A stretch of 64,000 bases of DNA from an uncultured Prevotellaceae bacterium (GCA_902788605.1 CADAKX010000011.1:1-64000); one strand, 5' to 3'. Shown: positions 52,722 through 62,141, counted from the first letter of the stretch. The notes: generated by a model from the sequence alone, not told the origin. Program-made: numbers and translations.

Positions 52722-54005
52722 ATGAGCCAGAAAATGAAAGCTGCAACCCTCTGCGTTCAGGCAGGATGGGAACCCAAGAATGGAGAATCGCGTGTGCTAC
52801 CAATCTATCAGAGCACCACTTTTAAGTATGACAATACGGAAGAGATGGCAGACCTCTTTGACTTGAAGAAGGAGGGCTATTTTTACACCCGATTGCAGAA
52901 TCCAACCAACGATGCGGTGGCCAAGAAGATTGCTGCCCTGGAGGGTGGTGTAGGGGCTATGCTCACCTCGAGTGGTCAGGCAGCTAATTTCTATGCAGTA
53001 TTCAATATCTGTGAGGCAGGCGATCATATTGTGACTTCCAACGAAATCTATGGCGGAACCTATAATCTCTTTGGCGTGACGCTGAAGAAGTTGGGCATCG
53101 AGTGTACTTTTGTCAATCCCGAGGCTTCCGAGGAGGAAATCTCTCAGGCCTTCCGTCCCAATACCAAGGCCCTGTTTGGCGAGACTATCTCGAATCCTGG
53201 CTGCAAGGTGCTCGACATCGAGAAGTTTGCCCGTATTGCCCATAAGCATGGTGTGCCCCTGATTGTCGACAACACCTTCCCCACACCCATCAACTGCCGT
53301 CCCTTTGAGTGGGGCGCTGATATCGTGACCCATAGCACCACTAAATATATGGATGGACACGCCACTCAGGTTGGTGGCTGTATTGTGGACAGTGGCAACT
53401 TCGACTGGGACGCCCATGCCGATAAGTTCCCTGGACTGACCACTCCAGATGAGTCATATCACGGACTGACTTATACTAAGGCCTTTGGTAAGATGGCCTA
53501 TATGACCAAGCTCACGGCACAGTTGATGCGTGACCTGGGTTCTATTCCCTCGCCTCACAATGCCTTCCTGCTGAACCTCGGTCTCGAGACACTCCACCTG
53601 CGTATGCCTCGCCATTGTCAGAATGCCCAGACCATTGCCGAGTTCCTGAACAACGACGAGCGTGTGGCTTGGGTTCACTATAGCGGACTGGAGGGCGACG
53701 AGAGCCATGCCTTGGCACAGAAATATCTGCCCAACGGCTCGTGTGGCGTCATTGCCTTCGGACTGAAAGGCACACGCGAGACAGCCGTGAAGTTCATGGA
53801 TTCGCTGAAGTTGATTTGCATTGTGACCCACGTGGCCGATGCACGCACCTGTGTGCTCCATCCCGCGAGTCACACCCATCGCCAACTGAGCGATGAGCAG
53901 TTGCGTGAGGCAGGTGTTGCTCCCGACCTGATTCGCCTGTCTGTGGGTATCGAGGATGTGGACGACCTGCTGGCCGACATCCGCCAGGCTCTTGATCAGA
54001 TTTAA
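52722..54005 (+). CDS. metY: O-acetylhomoserine sulfhydrylase / aminocarboxypropyltransferase
   Basis: A 427-residue PLP enzyme of the Cys/Met metabolism family that makes homocysteine from O-acetylhomoserine and sulfide. Motifs: YTRLQNPTNDAVAKKIAALEGG, TSSGQAANFYAVFNICEAGDHI and the PLP-lysine region ADIVTHSTTKYMDGHATQVGG. Its stop codon shares the TTAA at 54002-54005 with the stop of the convergent gene. Confidence 0.93.
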   Translation: MSQKMKAATLCVQAGWEPKNGESRVLPIYQSTTFKYDNTEEMADLFDLKKEGYFYTRLQNPTNDAVAKKIAALEGGVGAMLTSSGQAANFYAVFNICEAGDHIVTSNEIYGGTYNLFGVTLKKLGIECTFVNPEASEEEISQAFRPNTKALFGETISNPGCKVLDIEKFARIAHKHGVPLIVDNTFPTPINCRPFEWGADIVTHSTTKYMDGHATQVGGCIVDSGNFDWDAHADKFPGLTTPDESYHGLTYTKAFGKMAYMTKLTAQLMRDLGSIPSPHNAFLLNLGLETLHLRMPRHCQNAQTIAEFLNNDERVAWVHYSGLEGDESHALAQKYLPNGSCGVIAFGLKGTRETAVKFMDSLKLICIVTHVADARTCVLHPASHTHRQLSDEQLREAGVAPDLIRLSVGIEDVDDLLADIRQALDQI

Positions 54006-54463
54006 CGGTTCATGATGGTCTTGCAGCGCTTGCCTGTCTTCAGGATATAAGCACCCTTCGGCAGGTTGCTGATGCTGAACGTCACATCCTGCTCGGCGTG
54101 GAAGACCACCTCACCTTTCATATTATAGAGGGACATTGATTCCCCTTTGGCTACACTGACGCTGACCACCCCGTCTTTCATCTTGAAGGTCGACTGGCTG
54201 GCGTCAGTGGTTTGTATGGTGCTTGCCTGTCCGTCGGCAAAGAACAGCTTCTGGACTGACGCCAGGGGAATGCGCTGCTCGTTGCCCTGTTCCAGGGTTA
54301 CAATCATATCGGTGGCATCGAAGGTCAACTTCCGAATCTGACTCACCTCGATGCGTGTGTCGCCATCGGTCTGACTCACGGTGAGATACTGGTAGTTGTC
54401 GGCCCAAGTGCAGGCGCTTATCATCAGGAGAAGGGTCGTTAGTAGAGATTTCATAGTCTTCAT
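54002..54463 (-). CDS. Small secreted protein with C-terminal sorting-like tail
   Basis: 153 residues: a signal peptide (MKTMKSLLTTLLLMISACTWA), a short beta-rich part (YQYLTVSQTDGDTRIEVSQI, then KLTFDATDMIVTLEQG) and a C-terminal module (SMSLYNMKGEVVFHAEQDVTF to LPKGAYILKTGKRC). Nearly the whole protein is a sorting-like module with a leading strand pair. The function is unknown. Confidence 0.65.
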   Translation of the reverse strand: MKTMKSLLTTLLLMISACTWADNYQYLTVSQTDGDTRIEVSQIRKLTFDATDMIVTLEQGNEQRIPLASVQKLFFADGQASTIQTTDASQSTFKMKDGVVSVSVAKGESMSLYNMKGEVVFHAEQDVTFSISNLPKGAYILKTGKRCKTIMNR

Positions 54464-54609
54464 CTTGCTGTAATTTTTGCTGCAAAGATAGGAAAATTTT
54501 TATGAAAACGCCTCCGATACATGCTTTTTTTATAAAAATCCGCCCATTTTGTTGTATAGTTCAAAAAAAAACTCTAAATTTGTCAGCAGAAAAACTTAAC
54601 AACAGTATT

Positions 54610-55170
54610 ATGATAGACGTAAAAGAAACATTGCAGAAGGCCGAAGAGCGTATGGAGATGGCAGCTATGTATCTGGAAGATGAGCTGAGCCGCATCCGCG
54701 CAGGCCGCGCTAACGTAGCCATCCTCGATGGTGTACGTGTGGAGTCCTATGGTAGTCGTGTGCCCCTGAACCAGGTGGCCACCGTGAACTGTCCCGATGC
54801 GCGTACCATCGCCATCAAGCCTTGGGATAAGAAGCAGATTCGCGATATTGAGAAGGCCATCATGGATAGTGACGTAGGTATCACTCCTGAGAACAACGGC
54901 GAGGTGATTCGCCTGATTATTCCCCAGCCCACAGAGGAGCGCCGTCGCGACTTGGTGAAGCAGTGCAACAAGATTGCTGAGAAGGCCAAGGTCGAGGTGC
55001 GCAACGTGCGTGGCGACATCAAGGAGAAGTTGAAGAAGGCCATCAAGGACGGTCTCTCTGAGGACTTAGAGAAGGATGCCGAGACCGAGCTCCAGAAGGT
55101 GCACGATAAGTACATCAAGAAACTGGACGAGCTCATCGACGCTAAGAACAAGGAGATCATGACCGTTTAA
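54610..55170 (+). CDS. frr: Ribosome recycling factor
   Basis: 186 residues. It splits post-termination ribosomes together with EF-G. It has the usual three-helix bundle with family motifs LSRIRAGRANVAILDGVRVE, IKPWDKKQIRDIEKAI, IRLIIPQPTEERRRDLVKQ and RNVRGDIKEKLKK. The start is the ATG at 54610; upstream open codons are not family-like. It is the first gene of a five-gene run. Its stop codon is the first part of a heptamer array. Confidence 0.96.
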   Translation: MIDVKETLQKAEERMEMAAMYLEDELSRIRAGRANVAILDGVRVESYGSRVPLNQVATVNCPDARTIAIKPWDKKQIRDIEKAIMDSDVGITPENNGEVIRLIIPQPTEERRRDLVKQCNKIAEKAKVEVRNVRGDIKEKLKKAIKDGLSEDLEKDAETELQKVHDKYIKKLDELIDAKNKEIMTV

Positions 55171-55189
55171 TTGATAATTGACAATTGAA
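55169..55189. repeat. Heptamer array AATTGAN x3 at the frr/rsgA junction
   Basis: AATTGAT, AATTGAC and AATTGAA run from the frr stop codon to the first codons of rsgA; the TTG start of rsgA (55185) lies in the third copy. Confidence 0.9.
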
Positions 55190-56126
55190 AGGACTTGTCG
55201 TTAAGAATACAGGCAGTTGGTACACCGTTCGTACGGACGATGACCAACTGCTTGACTGTAAGATAAAGGGTAACTTCCGCCTGAAAGGCATCCGCACCAC
55301 CAATCCCGTGGCTGTGGGCGACAGGGTGGAGGTTAACGAGGAAGGATGGATTGTGGCTATCGAGGATCGCCGCAACTACATCATCCGTAAGAGTATCAAC
55401 CTCTCGAAGCAGAGCCATATCATCGCAGCCAACGTGGACCAGGCATTCCTGGTGGTCACGGTGGTCAATCCCCAAACCAGTACAACATTCATCGACCGTT
55501 TCCTGGCTTCGGCCGAGGCCTATCGTGTGCCAGTGGTGCTGGTCTTCAACAAGACCGACCTGCTGGACGATGACCTGCGAGGCTATCAGGAGGCTGTGGT
55601 CAACCTCTATGAGACCATTGGCTATGAGTGTCGCCAGGTGTCGGCCGAGACAGGTCAGGGTATTGACGACCTGCGTGCGCTGATGCAGGGCAAGATCACG
55701 CTGCTCAGTGGCAATAGTGGTGTGGGTAAGTCGACGCTCATCAACAAGTTGGTGCCTGGTGTCAACCTACGTACAGCCGAGATCAGCGATGCCCACAACA
55801 TGGGAATGCACACCACCACCTTCAGCGAGATGATTCCGTTGCCAGAGGCTGACGGTGAGCAAGGAAAGGGTGGCTATCTCATCGATACTCCAGGTATCAA
55901 GGGCTTTGGCACCTTTGATATGGAGCCCGAGGAGATAACCAGTTATTTCAAGGATATCTTCCATTTCTCCAAAGACTGCCGCTTCTCTAATTGTACCCAC
56001 ACCCATGAGCCCGGCTGTGCTGTGCTTAAGGCTGTGGAGGAGCACTATATTGCCGAGAGTCGCTATCAGTCGTATCTCTCGATGCTCGACGATAAGGAAG
56101 AAGGCAAATACAGAGAATCGCAGTAA
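55185..56126 (+). CDS. rsgA: Ribosome small-subunit maturation GTPase RsgA
   Basis: 313 residues: an OB-fold domain ([20 protein letters not shown]), a circularly permuted GTPase (G4 [10 protein letters not shown] before G1 [15 protein letters not shown] and G3 DTPGIKGFG) and a C-terminal zinc knuckle (Cys-x-Phe-x-x-Cys-Thr-His-x-His-x-x-x-x-Cys: [14 protein letters not shown]). It acts late in 30S assembly. No in-frame ATG exists near the start; TTG at 55185 gives the family N-terminus and lies inside a heptamer array. It sits 14 bp after frr. Confidence 0.94.
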   Translation: MKGLVVKNTGSWYTVRTDDDQLLDCKIKGNFRLKGIRTTNPVAVGDRVEVNEEGWIVAIEDRRNYIIRKSINLSKQSHIIAANVDQAFLVVTVVNPQTSTTFIDRFLASAEAYRVPVVLVFNKTDLLDDDLRGYQEAVVNLYETIGYECRQVSAETGQGIDDLRALMQGKITLLSGNSGVGKSTLINKLVPGVNLRTAEISDAHNMGMHTTTFSEMIPLPEADGEQGKGGYLIDTPGIKGFGTFDMEPEEITSYFKDIFHFSKDCRFSNCTHTHEPGCAVLKAVEEHYIAESRYQSYLSMLDDKEEGKYRESQ

Positions 56127-56128
56127 GG

Positions 56129-56156
56129 TTTTGAGAATTGAGGTTTGAGTTGTGAT
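56129..56156. repeat. Heptamer array (TTTTGAG-like) x4 at the rsgA/methyltransferase junction
   Basis: TTTTGAG, AATTGAG, GTTTGAG and TTGTGAT in tandem. The GTG start codon at 56152 lies in the fourth, divergent copy. Confidence 0.75.
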
Positions 56157-56946
56157 TAAGGAAATATTATCATTAGACGAACCCGGATTGGAGGTATTTG
56201 GTCAGTTGACCGAAGCCCAGTTGCGTAATGCCCTCGACCCAGAGAAGGGCATTTTTATTGCCGAGAGTCCCAAGGTTATCCGTGTGGCTCTCGACGCAGG
56301 CTATGAGCCCCTGTCGCTGCTCTGCGAACGCAAACATATCACAGGCGATGCTGCCGACATCGTGGCCCGCTGTGGCGATATACCCGTCTATACAGGTGAT
56401 CGTGACCTGCTGGCCCAACTCACAGGCTATACCCTGACACGGGGTGTGCTCTGTGCCATGCGTCGACCCAAGGAGAGGGCTTTGCACGATGTCCTCGATG
56501 GAGCTAGTCGCGTGGTGGTTATCGATGGGGTGGTGGATACCACTAATATCGGCGCCATTTTCCGTTCGGCAGCAGCCCTGGGCATTGATGCCGTGCTACT
56601 CACGCGCCAGTCGTGTGACCCCTGGAATCGCCGTGCTGTGCGTGTGTCGATGGGTTCGGTGTTCCTGGTGCCTTGGACGTGGCTTGACAGCTATGCCGAC
56701 CTGACGGCCTTGGGCTTCAAGACTGTGGCAATGGCGCTGACGGATAAGTCCATCTCGCTGGATGACCCCGTGTTGAAGCAAGAGCCCCGACTGGCCCTGG
56801 TGATGGGAACCGAAGGCGACGGACTGGCCCACGAGGTGATTGCGGGCTGCGACTATGTGGTGCGCATTCCCATGGCCCACGGCGTCGATTCGCTGAATGT
56901 GGCTGCAGCGTCGGCTGTGGCCTTCTGGGAACTAAGAAATAGGTAA
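56152..56946 (+). CDS. TrmH/SpoU-family RNA methyltransferase
   Basis: 264 residues: an N-terminal substrate-binding domain (LRNALDPEKGIFIAESPKVI) and a SPOUT domain with motif 1 DGVVDTTNIGAIFRSAAALG, motif 2 LALVMGTEGDGLAHEVI and motif 3 IPMAHGVDSLNVAAASAVAFW. It 2'-O-methylates tRNA or rRNA; the target is not evident. The start is GTG at 56152 in the heptamer array. It is part of the frr-rsgA operon. Confidence 0.85.
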   Translation: MIKEILSLDEPGLEVFGQLTEAQLRNALDPEKGIFIAESPKVIRVALDAGYEPLSLLCERKHITGDAADIVARCGDIPVYTGDRDLLAQLTGYTLTRGVLCAMRRPKERALHDVLDGASRVVVIDGVVDTTNIGAIFRSAAALGIDAVLLTRQSCDPWNRRAVRVSMGSVFLVPWTWLDSYADLTALGFKTVAMALTDKSISLDDPVLKQEPRLALVMGTEGDGLAHEVIAGCDYVVRIPMAHGVDSLNVAAASAVAFWELRNR

Positions 56947-56957
56947 TAAGAACAAAT

Positions 56958-59396
56958 ATGAAAAAGATTGTTATAGGGTCGTTCCTGATGCTGGGTGCTG
57001 TGGCCTCGGCACAGGTCAAGACCGAAGTGAAAGAGTTTAATCTGGCTGGTCCCTTTGCCGTGAACGCACCCCTGAGTGTCGATACGGTCAATGTGAAGGG
57101 CGAGAAATTTGATGAGAAGAGCCTCCTTCAGAGTCTCGCACTCACCACCCAGCCCACCACCACGTTCAGTGGTCAGGTGTTGCCCTCGCTCAAGGACAGT
57201 AAGAGCGTGGGCCTGCTGACGTTCTATCTGAACAACAGCGACTACCTCAAAGGTAAGATTGAGGTGAAGGGTCCCAAGAACTATAAGGTTTATGTAGATA
57301 ACAATGAGGTATCTGGCGAACTGAAGTTGGCTCCCGAGCACCACACCTTTGCCATCCGTTTCCTGGCCGAGCCCAGCGATACGGACAGTATCAGCGTCAG
57401 CATTGACTCTCAAATAGCCAGCCTCCAGCCCCAACTCTCAAAGGCTCATCCCTACATGGTTCACGACCTGACAGATGGCAAGCGTGTGCGTGGCATTTCG
57501 CTGTCGGCCGATGGCAAATATGTGATTGTGAGCTTCCAGACCACAGCCCGCGGAGGCAAGAGCCAGTGGGACTACGAGTTGCGCGAGGTGAAGACCCAGC
57601 GTGTGCTCCAGCGTCTCAATGGCAGCAAGCGATGGATGCCCCGTTCTGTGGCCTATATCGACGAAGAATGGCAGGGTGACAAGCGTGTGCTCTATAAGGT
57701 GGACCCTGCAACGGGTCAGCGCACCCAGTGGGCCTATGACATTCCCCGCGAGAGCTATGACATCAGTCCCACCGAAGACTATCTCATCTTCACCTGCACA
57801 GAGGAAGGTCCCAAGGAAGACGAGAACGTGTATCAGGTGCTCGAGATGGACGATCGTCAGCCAGGCTGGCGCTCACGCTCCTACCTGAAGCGCTACGATA
57901 TCAAGAGCGGACTCACCCAGCGCATCACCTTTGGCACCAAGGGCGAGCACCTCAGCGATATCTCGCAGGACGGCAAGAAACTTCTGGTTGTCTCGTCCTA
58001 CTCACGCTTGGAGAAGCGACCCACCGAGGTGCAGGACGTCTTTATCATCGACGCTCAGACCCTGAAGGTGGACACCCTGCTTCAGCGCGAGGGATTCCTG
58101 GGCAGCTGTCAGTTCTCGCCCGATGCCTCGCAGGTGCTCTTTACGGGCAATCCTGAGGCCTTCAACCGCATTGGCTGTCAGTTGCCTGCCGACCGTACAC
58201 CCAGCATGACGGAGTACGAGCTCTTTATCTATGACATCGCCACGAAGCAGGTAAAGCCCCTTACCAAGGACTTCGACCCTAATATCGACGGTGGACTGAC
58301 ATGGTCGTATGCCGACGGTAATATCTATTTCTATGCCGAGTGCCGCGACTATGTGTATGTCTATCAGTTGAACCCCAAGACGGGCAAGATTACTCAGATG
58401 CCCTGCAACGGCGACTATGTCTATCGCCTCGATATGGCCGAGCATGCACCCGTGATGGCTTATCTGTCGTATAAGACTCTGGAGCCCGCCTCAGCCTATG
58501 TTCTGGACCTGAAGAGCAAGAAACAGCAGACGTACTTTGATGGCAAGACAGCCCTGGGCGATGCCGAGTTGGGCACTTGTCAGGACTATAACTTCAAGAA
58601 CTCGAAGGGCGACACCGTCTATGGTCGCCTCTACCTGCCCAAGGACTTCGACGCCTCGAAGAAATACCCCATGATTGTCTATTACTATGGTGGCTGCTCA
58701 CCCGTGAGTCGTTATTTCGAGTCGCCTTACGCCCCTCAGTACTGGAACTCGCTGGGCTATGTGGCCTATATCATCGAGCCCAGTGGCGCCACAGGCTTTG
58801 GTCAGGAGTGGGCTTCACGCCACGTGAACACCGCTGGCCGTGGTCCTGCAGAGGACATTATCGAGGGCACCAAGCAGATCTGTGCCGACCATCCTTATAT
58901 TAATAAGGAGAAGATTGGCTGCATGGGCGCTTCCTATGGTGGCTTCATGACCCAGTATCTGCAGACCCAGACCGACATCTTTGCGGCTGCCGTGAGTCAC
59001 GCAGGTATTGCCAACCACACCAGCTACTGGGGACAGGGCTATTGGGGCTATAACTACAGCGAGGTCAGCATGGCCAACAGCTATCCCTGGAGCCATCGCG
59101 ACCTCTATGTGAACCAGTCACCCCTGTTTAATGCCGACAAGATCCACACGCCCCTGCTCCTGTTGCATGGCGATGCCGATACCAACGTGCCCCTGGTCGA
59201 GAGTCTGCAGATGTTTACAGCCCTGAAGCTGCTGGGCCGCGAGGTGGCCTTGGTTCAGGTGAAGGGCGAGAACCACCACATCCTCGACTATTCTAAGCGT
59301 GAGAAGTGGCTGGCCACCCAGATGGCCTGGTTCCAGAAGTGGCTCAAGGACGACCCCACCTGGTGGGATGCCATCTATCCCAAGAAGAATCTGTGA
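56958..59396 (+). CDS. S9 family prolyl oligopeptidase (DPP IV-like)
   Basis: 812 residues with signal peptide MKKIVIGSFLMLGAVASA. A beta-propeller domain fills the middle (HDLTDGKRVRGISLSADGKY onward). The C-terminal ~260 residues are an alpha/beta hydrolase with the Ser in GCMGASYGGFMTQYL, the Asp in LLLHGDADTNVPLVE and the His in KGENHHILDYSKRE. It is periplasmic or surface exposed and removes dipeptides from proline-containing peptides. It lies 11 bp after the methyltransferase gene. Confidence 0.9.
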   Translation: MKKIVIGSFLMLGAVASAQVKTEVKEFNLAGPFAVNAPLSVDTVNVKGEKFDEKSLLQSLALTTQPTTTFSGQVLPSLKDSKSVGLLTFYLNNSDYLKGKIEVKGPKNYKVYVDNNEVSGELKLAPEHHTFAIRFLAEPSDTDSISVSIDSQIASLQPQLSKAHPYMVHDLTDGKRVRGISLSADGKYVIVSFQTTARGGKSQWDYELREVKTQRVLQRLNGSKRWMPRSVAYIDEEWQGDKRVLYKVDPATGQRTQWAYDIPRESYDISPTEDYLIFTCTEEGPKEDENVYQVLEMDDRQPGWRSRSYLKRYDIKSGLTQRITFGTKGEHLSDISQDGKKLLVVSSYSRLEKRPTEVQDVFIIDAQTLKVDTLLQREGFLGSCQFSPDASQVLFTGNPEAFNRIGCQLPADRTPSMTEYELFIYDIATKQVKPLTKDFDPNIDGGLTWSYADGNIYFYAECRDYVYVYQLNPKTGKITQMPCNGDYVYRLDMAEHAPVMAYLSYKTLEPASAYVLDLKSKKQQTYFDGKTALGDAELGTCQDYNFKNSKGDTVYGRLYLPKDFDASKKYPMIVYYYGGCSPVSRYFESPYAPQYWNSLGYVAYIIEPSGATGFGQEWASRHVNTAGRGPAEDIIEGTKQICADHPYINKEKIGCMGASYGGFMTQYLQTQTDIFAAAVSHAGIANHTSYWGQGYWGYNYSEVSMANSYPWSHRDLYVNQSPLFNADKIHTPLLLLHGDADTNVPLVESLQMFTALKLLGREVALVQVKGENHHILDYSKREKWLATQMAWFQKWLKDDPTWWDAIYPKKNL

Positions 59397-59446
59397 TTCC
59401 GTGAGAAGATCAATTTAACATTATGTTCAATTATAAAACAAACCGT

Positions 59447-60157
59447 ATGAAAAAGTTTTTTCTTTTTGCTGTGATGGCTGCAGCAGCCTTTACCGCACAA
59501 GCACAGAACATTCAGTTGCACTATGACTTTGGCCGTAACATCTACTCTGGCGAGGAAGCTGGCCGTCAGAAGGTCACCGTTACCCTCGAGCAGTTTAAGG
59601 CCGACCAGTGGGGTTCTTGGTTCTATTTCGTTGATTTGGACATGAGTCGCCACTTCACCGAGGGTGCCTACGCCGAGATCTCTCGCGAGATTAACCTGAG
59701 CAAGAGTCTGCCCCTGGCTGCCCACGTGGAGTATGATGGTGGTTTGAACAAGAGTGGCTCGTTCCAGCAGGCTGGTCTGGCTGGTATCGCCTATAACGGT
59801 CACACAGAGGACTTCTCGAAGACCTGGTCAGTACAGGTGCTGTATAAGCATTATCTGAAGAGCTACGAGAACACACATTCTTATGCCAGCGCTCAGTTGA
59901 CAGGCGTATGGGGCATGAACCTCCTCAACGATAAGCTGCGTTTTGCTGGCTTCATCGATTTCTGGCGTGGCGAGAAGGCTAATGGCCATGGCTGCCTGGT
60001 GATTCTCTCTGAGCCCCAGTTGTGGTATAACCTCACCCAGAACCTGGCTGTAGGTACCGAGTGGGAGTTCTCTAACAACTTCGTCTATAACACCGACCCC
60101 ACCAGCGACAAGACCTTCTTCTTCAACCCCACACTGGCCTTGAAGTGGAACTTCTAA
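59447..60157 (+). CDS. DUF5020 family outer-membrane protein
   Basis: 236 residues: signal peptide (MKKFFLFAVMAAAAFTAQAQ), then QLHYDFGRNIYSGEEAGRQ and a run of amphipathic strands ending in F (NPTLALKWNF), the usual signature of a small outer-membrane barrel. The family matches nucleoside-channel-like Bacteroidetes DUF5020 proteins. The start is the ATG at 59447; eight upstream codons are open. It is the last gene of the frr run and is followed by a nested hairpin terminator. Confidence 0.75.
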   Translation: MKKFFLFAVMAAAAFTAQAQNIQLHYDFGRNIYSGEEAGRQKVTVTLEQFKADQWGSWFYFVDLDMSRHFTEGAYAEISREINLSKSLPLAAHVEYDGGLNKSGSFQQAGLAGIAYNGHTEDFSKTWSVQVLYKHYLKSYENTHSYASAQLTGVWGMNLLNDKLRFAGFIDFWRGEKANGHGCLVILSEPQLWYNLTQNLAVGTEWEFSNNFVYNTDPTSDKTFFFNPTLALKWNF

Positions 60158-60175
60158 GCAAGGAGTAACGATATG

Positions 60176-60238
60176 AGCGAAACGGCGTTTCGCGGGGCAG
60201 GAAACGGCATTTCCTGCCCTTTATTATGCCGTTTCGCT
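60176..60238 (+). terminator. Nested terminator hairpin
   Basis: Outer stem AGCGAAACGGC/GCCGTTTCGCT (60176-60186 with 60228-60238) encloses a perfect 10-bp stem GGGCAGGAAA/TTTCCTGCCC (60195-60204 with 60210-60219, loop CGGCA) followed by TTTATT. Confidence 0.8.
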
Positions 60239-60328
60239 GGCTGCATTCTTGTTGCCTGGCTGTCGCTGTTCTGCAGCATTTTATGTCATCTTTTGCAGCA
60301 TTTTGTATTCCATCAGGATGCCTTACAG

Positions 60329-60584
60329 ATGACAGTTGACAGATGACAGTTGTTGACTAACGCCCTACAGACACGGTACAAGTCGTACTGATGTAAATAA
60401 TTTTATATTATACAATATTATTTATATATCTATATATATTAATATATATAATATTATATATAAATATATTTTGTTAATTATATATATAACTATATATTAT
60501 AAATATAGTATTTCATAGGATGATAACCCATGAATCGACCTTCCGATAGGTGTTAGTCAACAACTGTCATCTGTCAACTGTCAT
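60329..60584. repeat. 33-bp inverted repeat flanking an A/T-only core
   Basis: Perfect 33-bp arms at 60329-60361 and 60552-60584 enclose 190 bp, of which about 110 bp are almost pure A and T. Each arm is itself a 7-bp-period array (CAGATGA, CAGTTGA, CAGATGA, CAGTTGT). No ORF lies in the 598-bp gap 60158-60755. It may be a MITE-like element or a duplicated heptamer array. Confidence 0.85.
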
Positions 60585-60755
60585 TCGTCAGCGACAAATA
60601 TTTTCATGCAGATACCACATGTATGGTAGAAATGTACACGATATTTGTACAAACGCAACAAAAGCAACATTTTTTTTGAACTTTTTTGAGCAATTTGTTC
60701 GAAAAACTACTTTTTTTGTGTAATTTTGCAACTTGAAAACGAAAAGGACTGTAAC

Positions 60756-61286
60756 ATGAAGCTGAGCGAAAAGAACTGGAAGGTGGGTGAAGTGGTAAAC
60801 CTTCCAAAAAGAGAGAAGCAATTAAAGAAGAGTGGAATCACTACCTACACACGATTCGTCACCTCTCGCTATGTGTGCATACGCGAGGCTACCGAGGGCC
60901 AGAGAGGCATCTTGGTGAAGGTGCTGGGCAAATGCTTTGCCGACGATTTGATGATAGTCAGTGGACACCCTTTTTGCAAGGACGACCGCGACGAACTGCT
61001 TGAAGGCGTGCGCTATCTCAGTTTCCCCTTTCCCCAAACGCGCGATGTGCAGGAGGTCATCGACATCGTTCGCGAGAATCCCGATCTCATCAACGCCTTT
61101 TCTTCTGCCTCGATGCACATCAACCCCGATTCCACGTTTTGGGTCGACGAGACCAGTCGCAGCATGCTGATCCTGAAGAAGCTCCAGTTCCTCAACGGAC
61201 GCACCGGACAGCTCCATGCCGCTGATGATGCCAATCACACGCGCATATCGTTGGTGTACTTCTCTAACGGTAAGTTAACTTGGTAA
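60756..61286 (+). CDS. Conserved-looking protein of unknown function
   Basis: 176 residues, soluble, no signal peptide: MKLSEKNWKVGEVVNLPKRE, then TRFVTSRYVCIREATEGQ, a hydrophobic middle GVRYLSFPFPQTRDVQEVI and TFWVDETSRSMLILKKLQFL. The family is not recognised. The start is the ATG at 60756, after a -7 box TAATTTTG (60721-60728). It is followed by a terminator, so it is monocistronic. Confidence 0.65.
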   Translation: MKLSEKNWKVGEVVNLPKREKQLKKSGITTYTRFVTSRYVCIREATEGQRGILVKVLGKCFADDLMIVSGHPFCKDDRDELLEGVRYLSFPFPQTRDVQEVIDIVRENPDLINAFSSASMHINPDSTFWVDETSRSMLILKKLQFLNGRTGQLHAADDANHTRISLVYFSNGKLTW

Positions 61287-61323
61287 GACCATTCTACAAA
61301 TTTTTCATACATTAGATAAGAGT

Positions 61324-61360
61324 AGTGTTCTGCTTGCGAGAGCGGGACACTCTTTTTTTT
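61324..61360 (+). terminator. Terminator after the 176-residue gene
   Basis: An 11-bp stem (61324-61334 with 61341-61351, two G-U pairs) is followed by eight T. Confidence 0.8.
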
Positions 61361-61448
61361 GCTCGTTAATCTTTTTTATACCAAATAATTTGGGCAGATG
61401 ACGAAAATGTTTGTATCTTTGCCCACGTCATTAAAAAACTATTTGCAT

Positions 61449-62138
61449 ATGAAAGAAAACAGTATTTTGAGTGCAGCCATCATTGCATTGGGCATTGCCT
61501 GCATGGGACTGCTGATAAAGGGTGGCATTGATAACTTTGCCACGAAGGACAGAAAAGTGACGGTGAAGGGACTGGCTGAGCGCGAGGTGCCTGCCGACAA
61601 GGTGACGTGGAGCATCGGTACGAAGGTGACAGGTAACGACCTGCCTCTGCTCTATGACAACATCAACGTACAGACGCAGAAGATTAAACAGTTCTTGCTG
61701 AAGCACGGTCTGCCCGAGAACGAGATTACCGTGAACCCGCCTGCCGTTAACGACCTGGAGGCACGTGAATGGGGTGACAACCAGAAGAACTTCCGCTATA
61801 TCGTCAACACCACCATCACCGTGGCTACGGGCAAGGTGGAGCAGGTCAACAAGGCCATCTCTGACCAGGCTGAGCTCTTGAAACAGGGTGTGGCTTTGGG
61901 CGAGAACTATCCGCAGTATGAGTATGCATCGTTCCAGCAGATGAAGCCCGAGATGATGGCTGAGGCTATCAAGAACGCCCAGAAGACCGCAGCACAGTTT
62001 GCTGAGGCCAGCGAGGCTGAGTTGGGCACCATTCAGACGGCCGACCAGGGTCAGTTCTCTATTGATAATCGTGATGAGAACACGCCTTACATCAAGAAAC
62101 TGCGTGTGGTCACCACGATTACCTATTCGCTGAAATAA
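61449..62138 (+). CDS. SIMPL (DUF541) domain protein
   Basis: 229 residues: an N-terminal membrane anchor ([21 protein letters not shown]), then the SIMPL domain opening [20 protein letters not shown] and ending [14 protein letters not shown]. Family members include oxidative-stress and kinase-interacting proteins; the role in bacteria is poorly defined. The start is the ATG at 61449; the promoter is TATCTTTG at 61414-61421. Its stop is 3 bp from the convergent miaA stop. Confidence 0.85.
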   Translation: MKENSILSAAIIALGIACMGLLIKGGIDNFATKDRKVTVKGLAEREVPADKVTWSIGTKVTGNDLPLLYDNINVQTQKIKQFLLKHGLPENEITVNPPAVNDLEAREWGDNQKNFRYIVNTTITVATGKVEQVNKAISDQAELLKQGVALGENYPQYEYASFQQMKPEMMAEAIKNAQKTAAQFAEASEAELGTIQTADQGQFSIDNRDENTPYIKKLRVVTTITYSLK

Positions 62139-62141
62139 GTT

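Noticed and set aside
54002-54005. Shared TTAA at the convergent stop codons of metY and the small secreted gene as a functional site
   Set aside because: Overlapping stops on a palindromic TTAA are an expected outcome of tight convergent packing.
60361-60552. A/T-only stretch as a replication origin
   Set aside because: No DnaA boxes, no origin-linked genes, and the feature is bounded by inverted repeats of the heptamer type.
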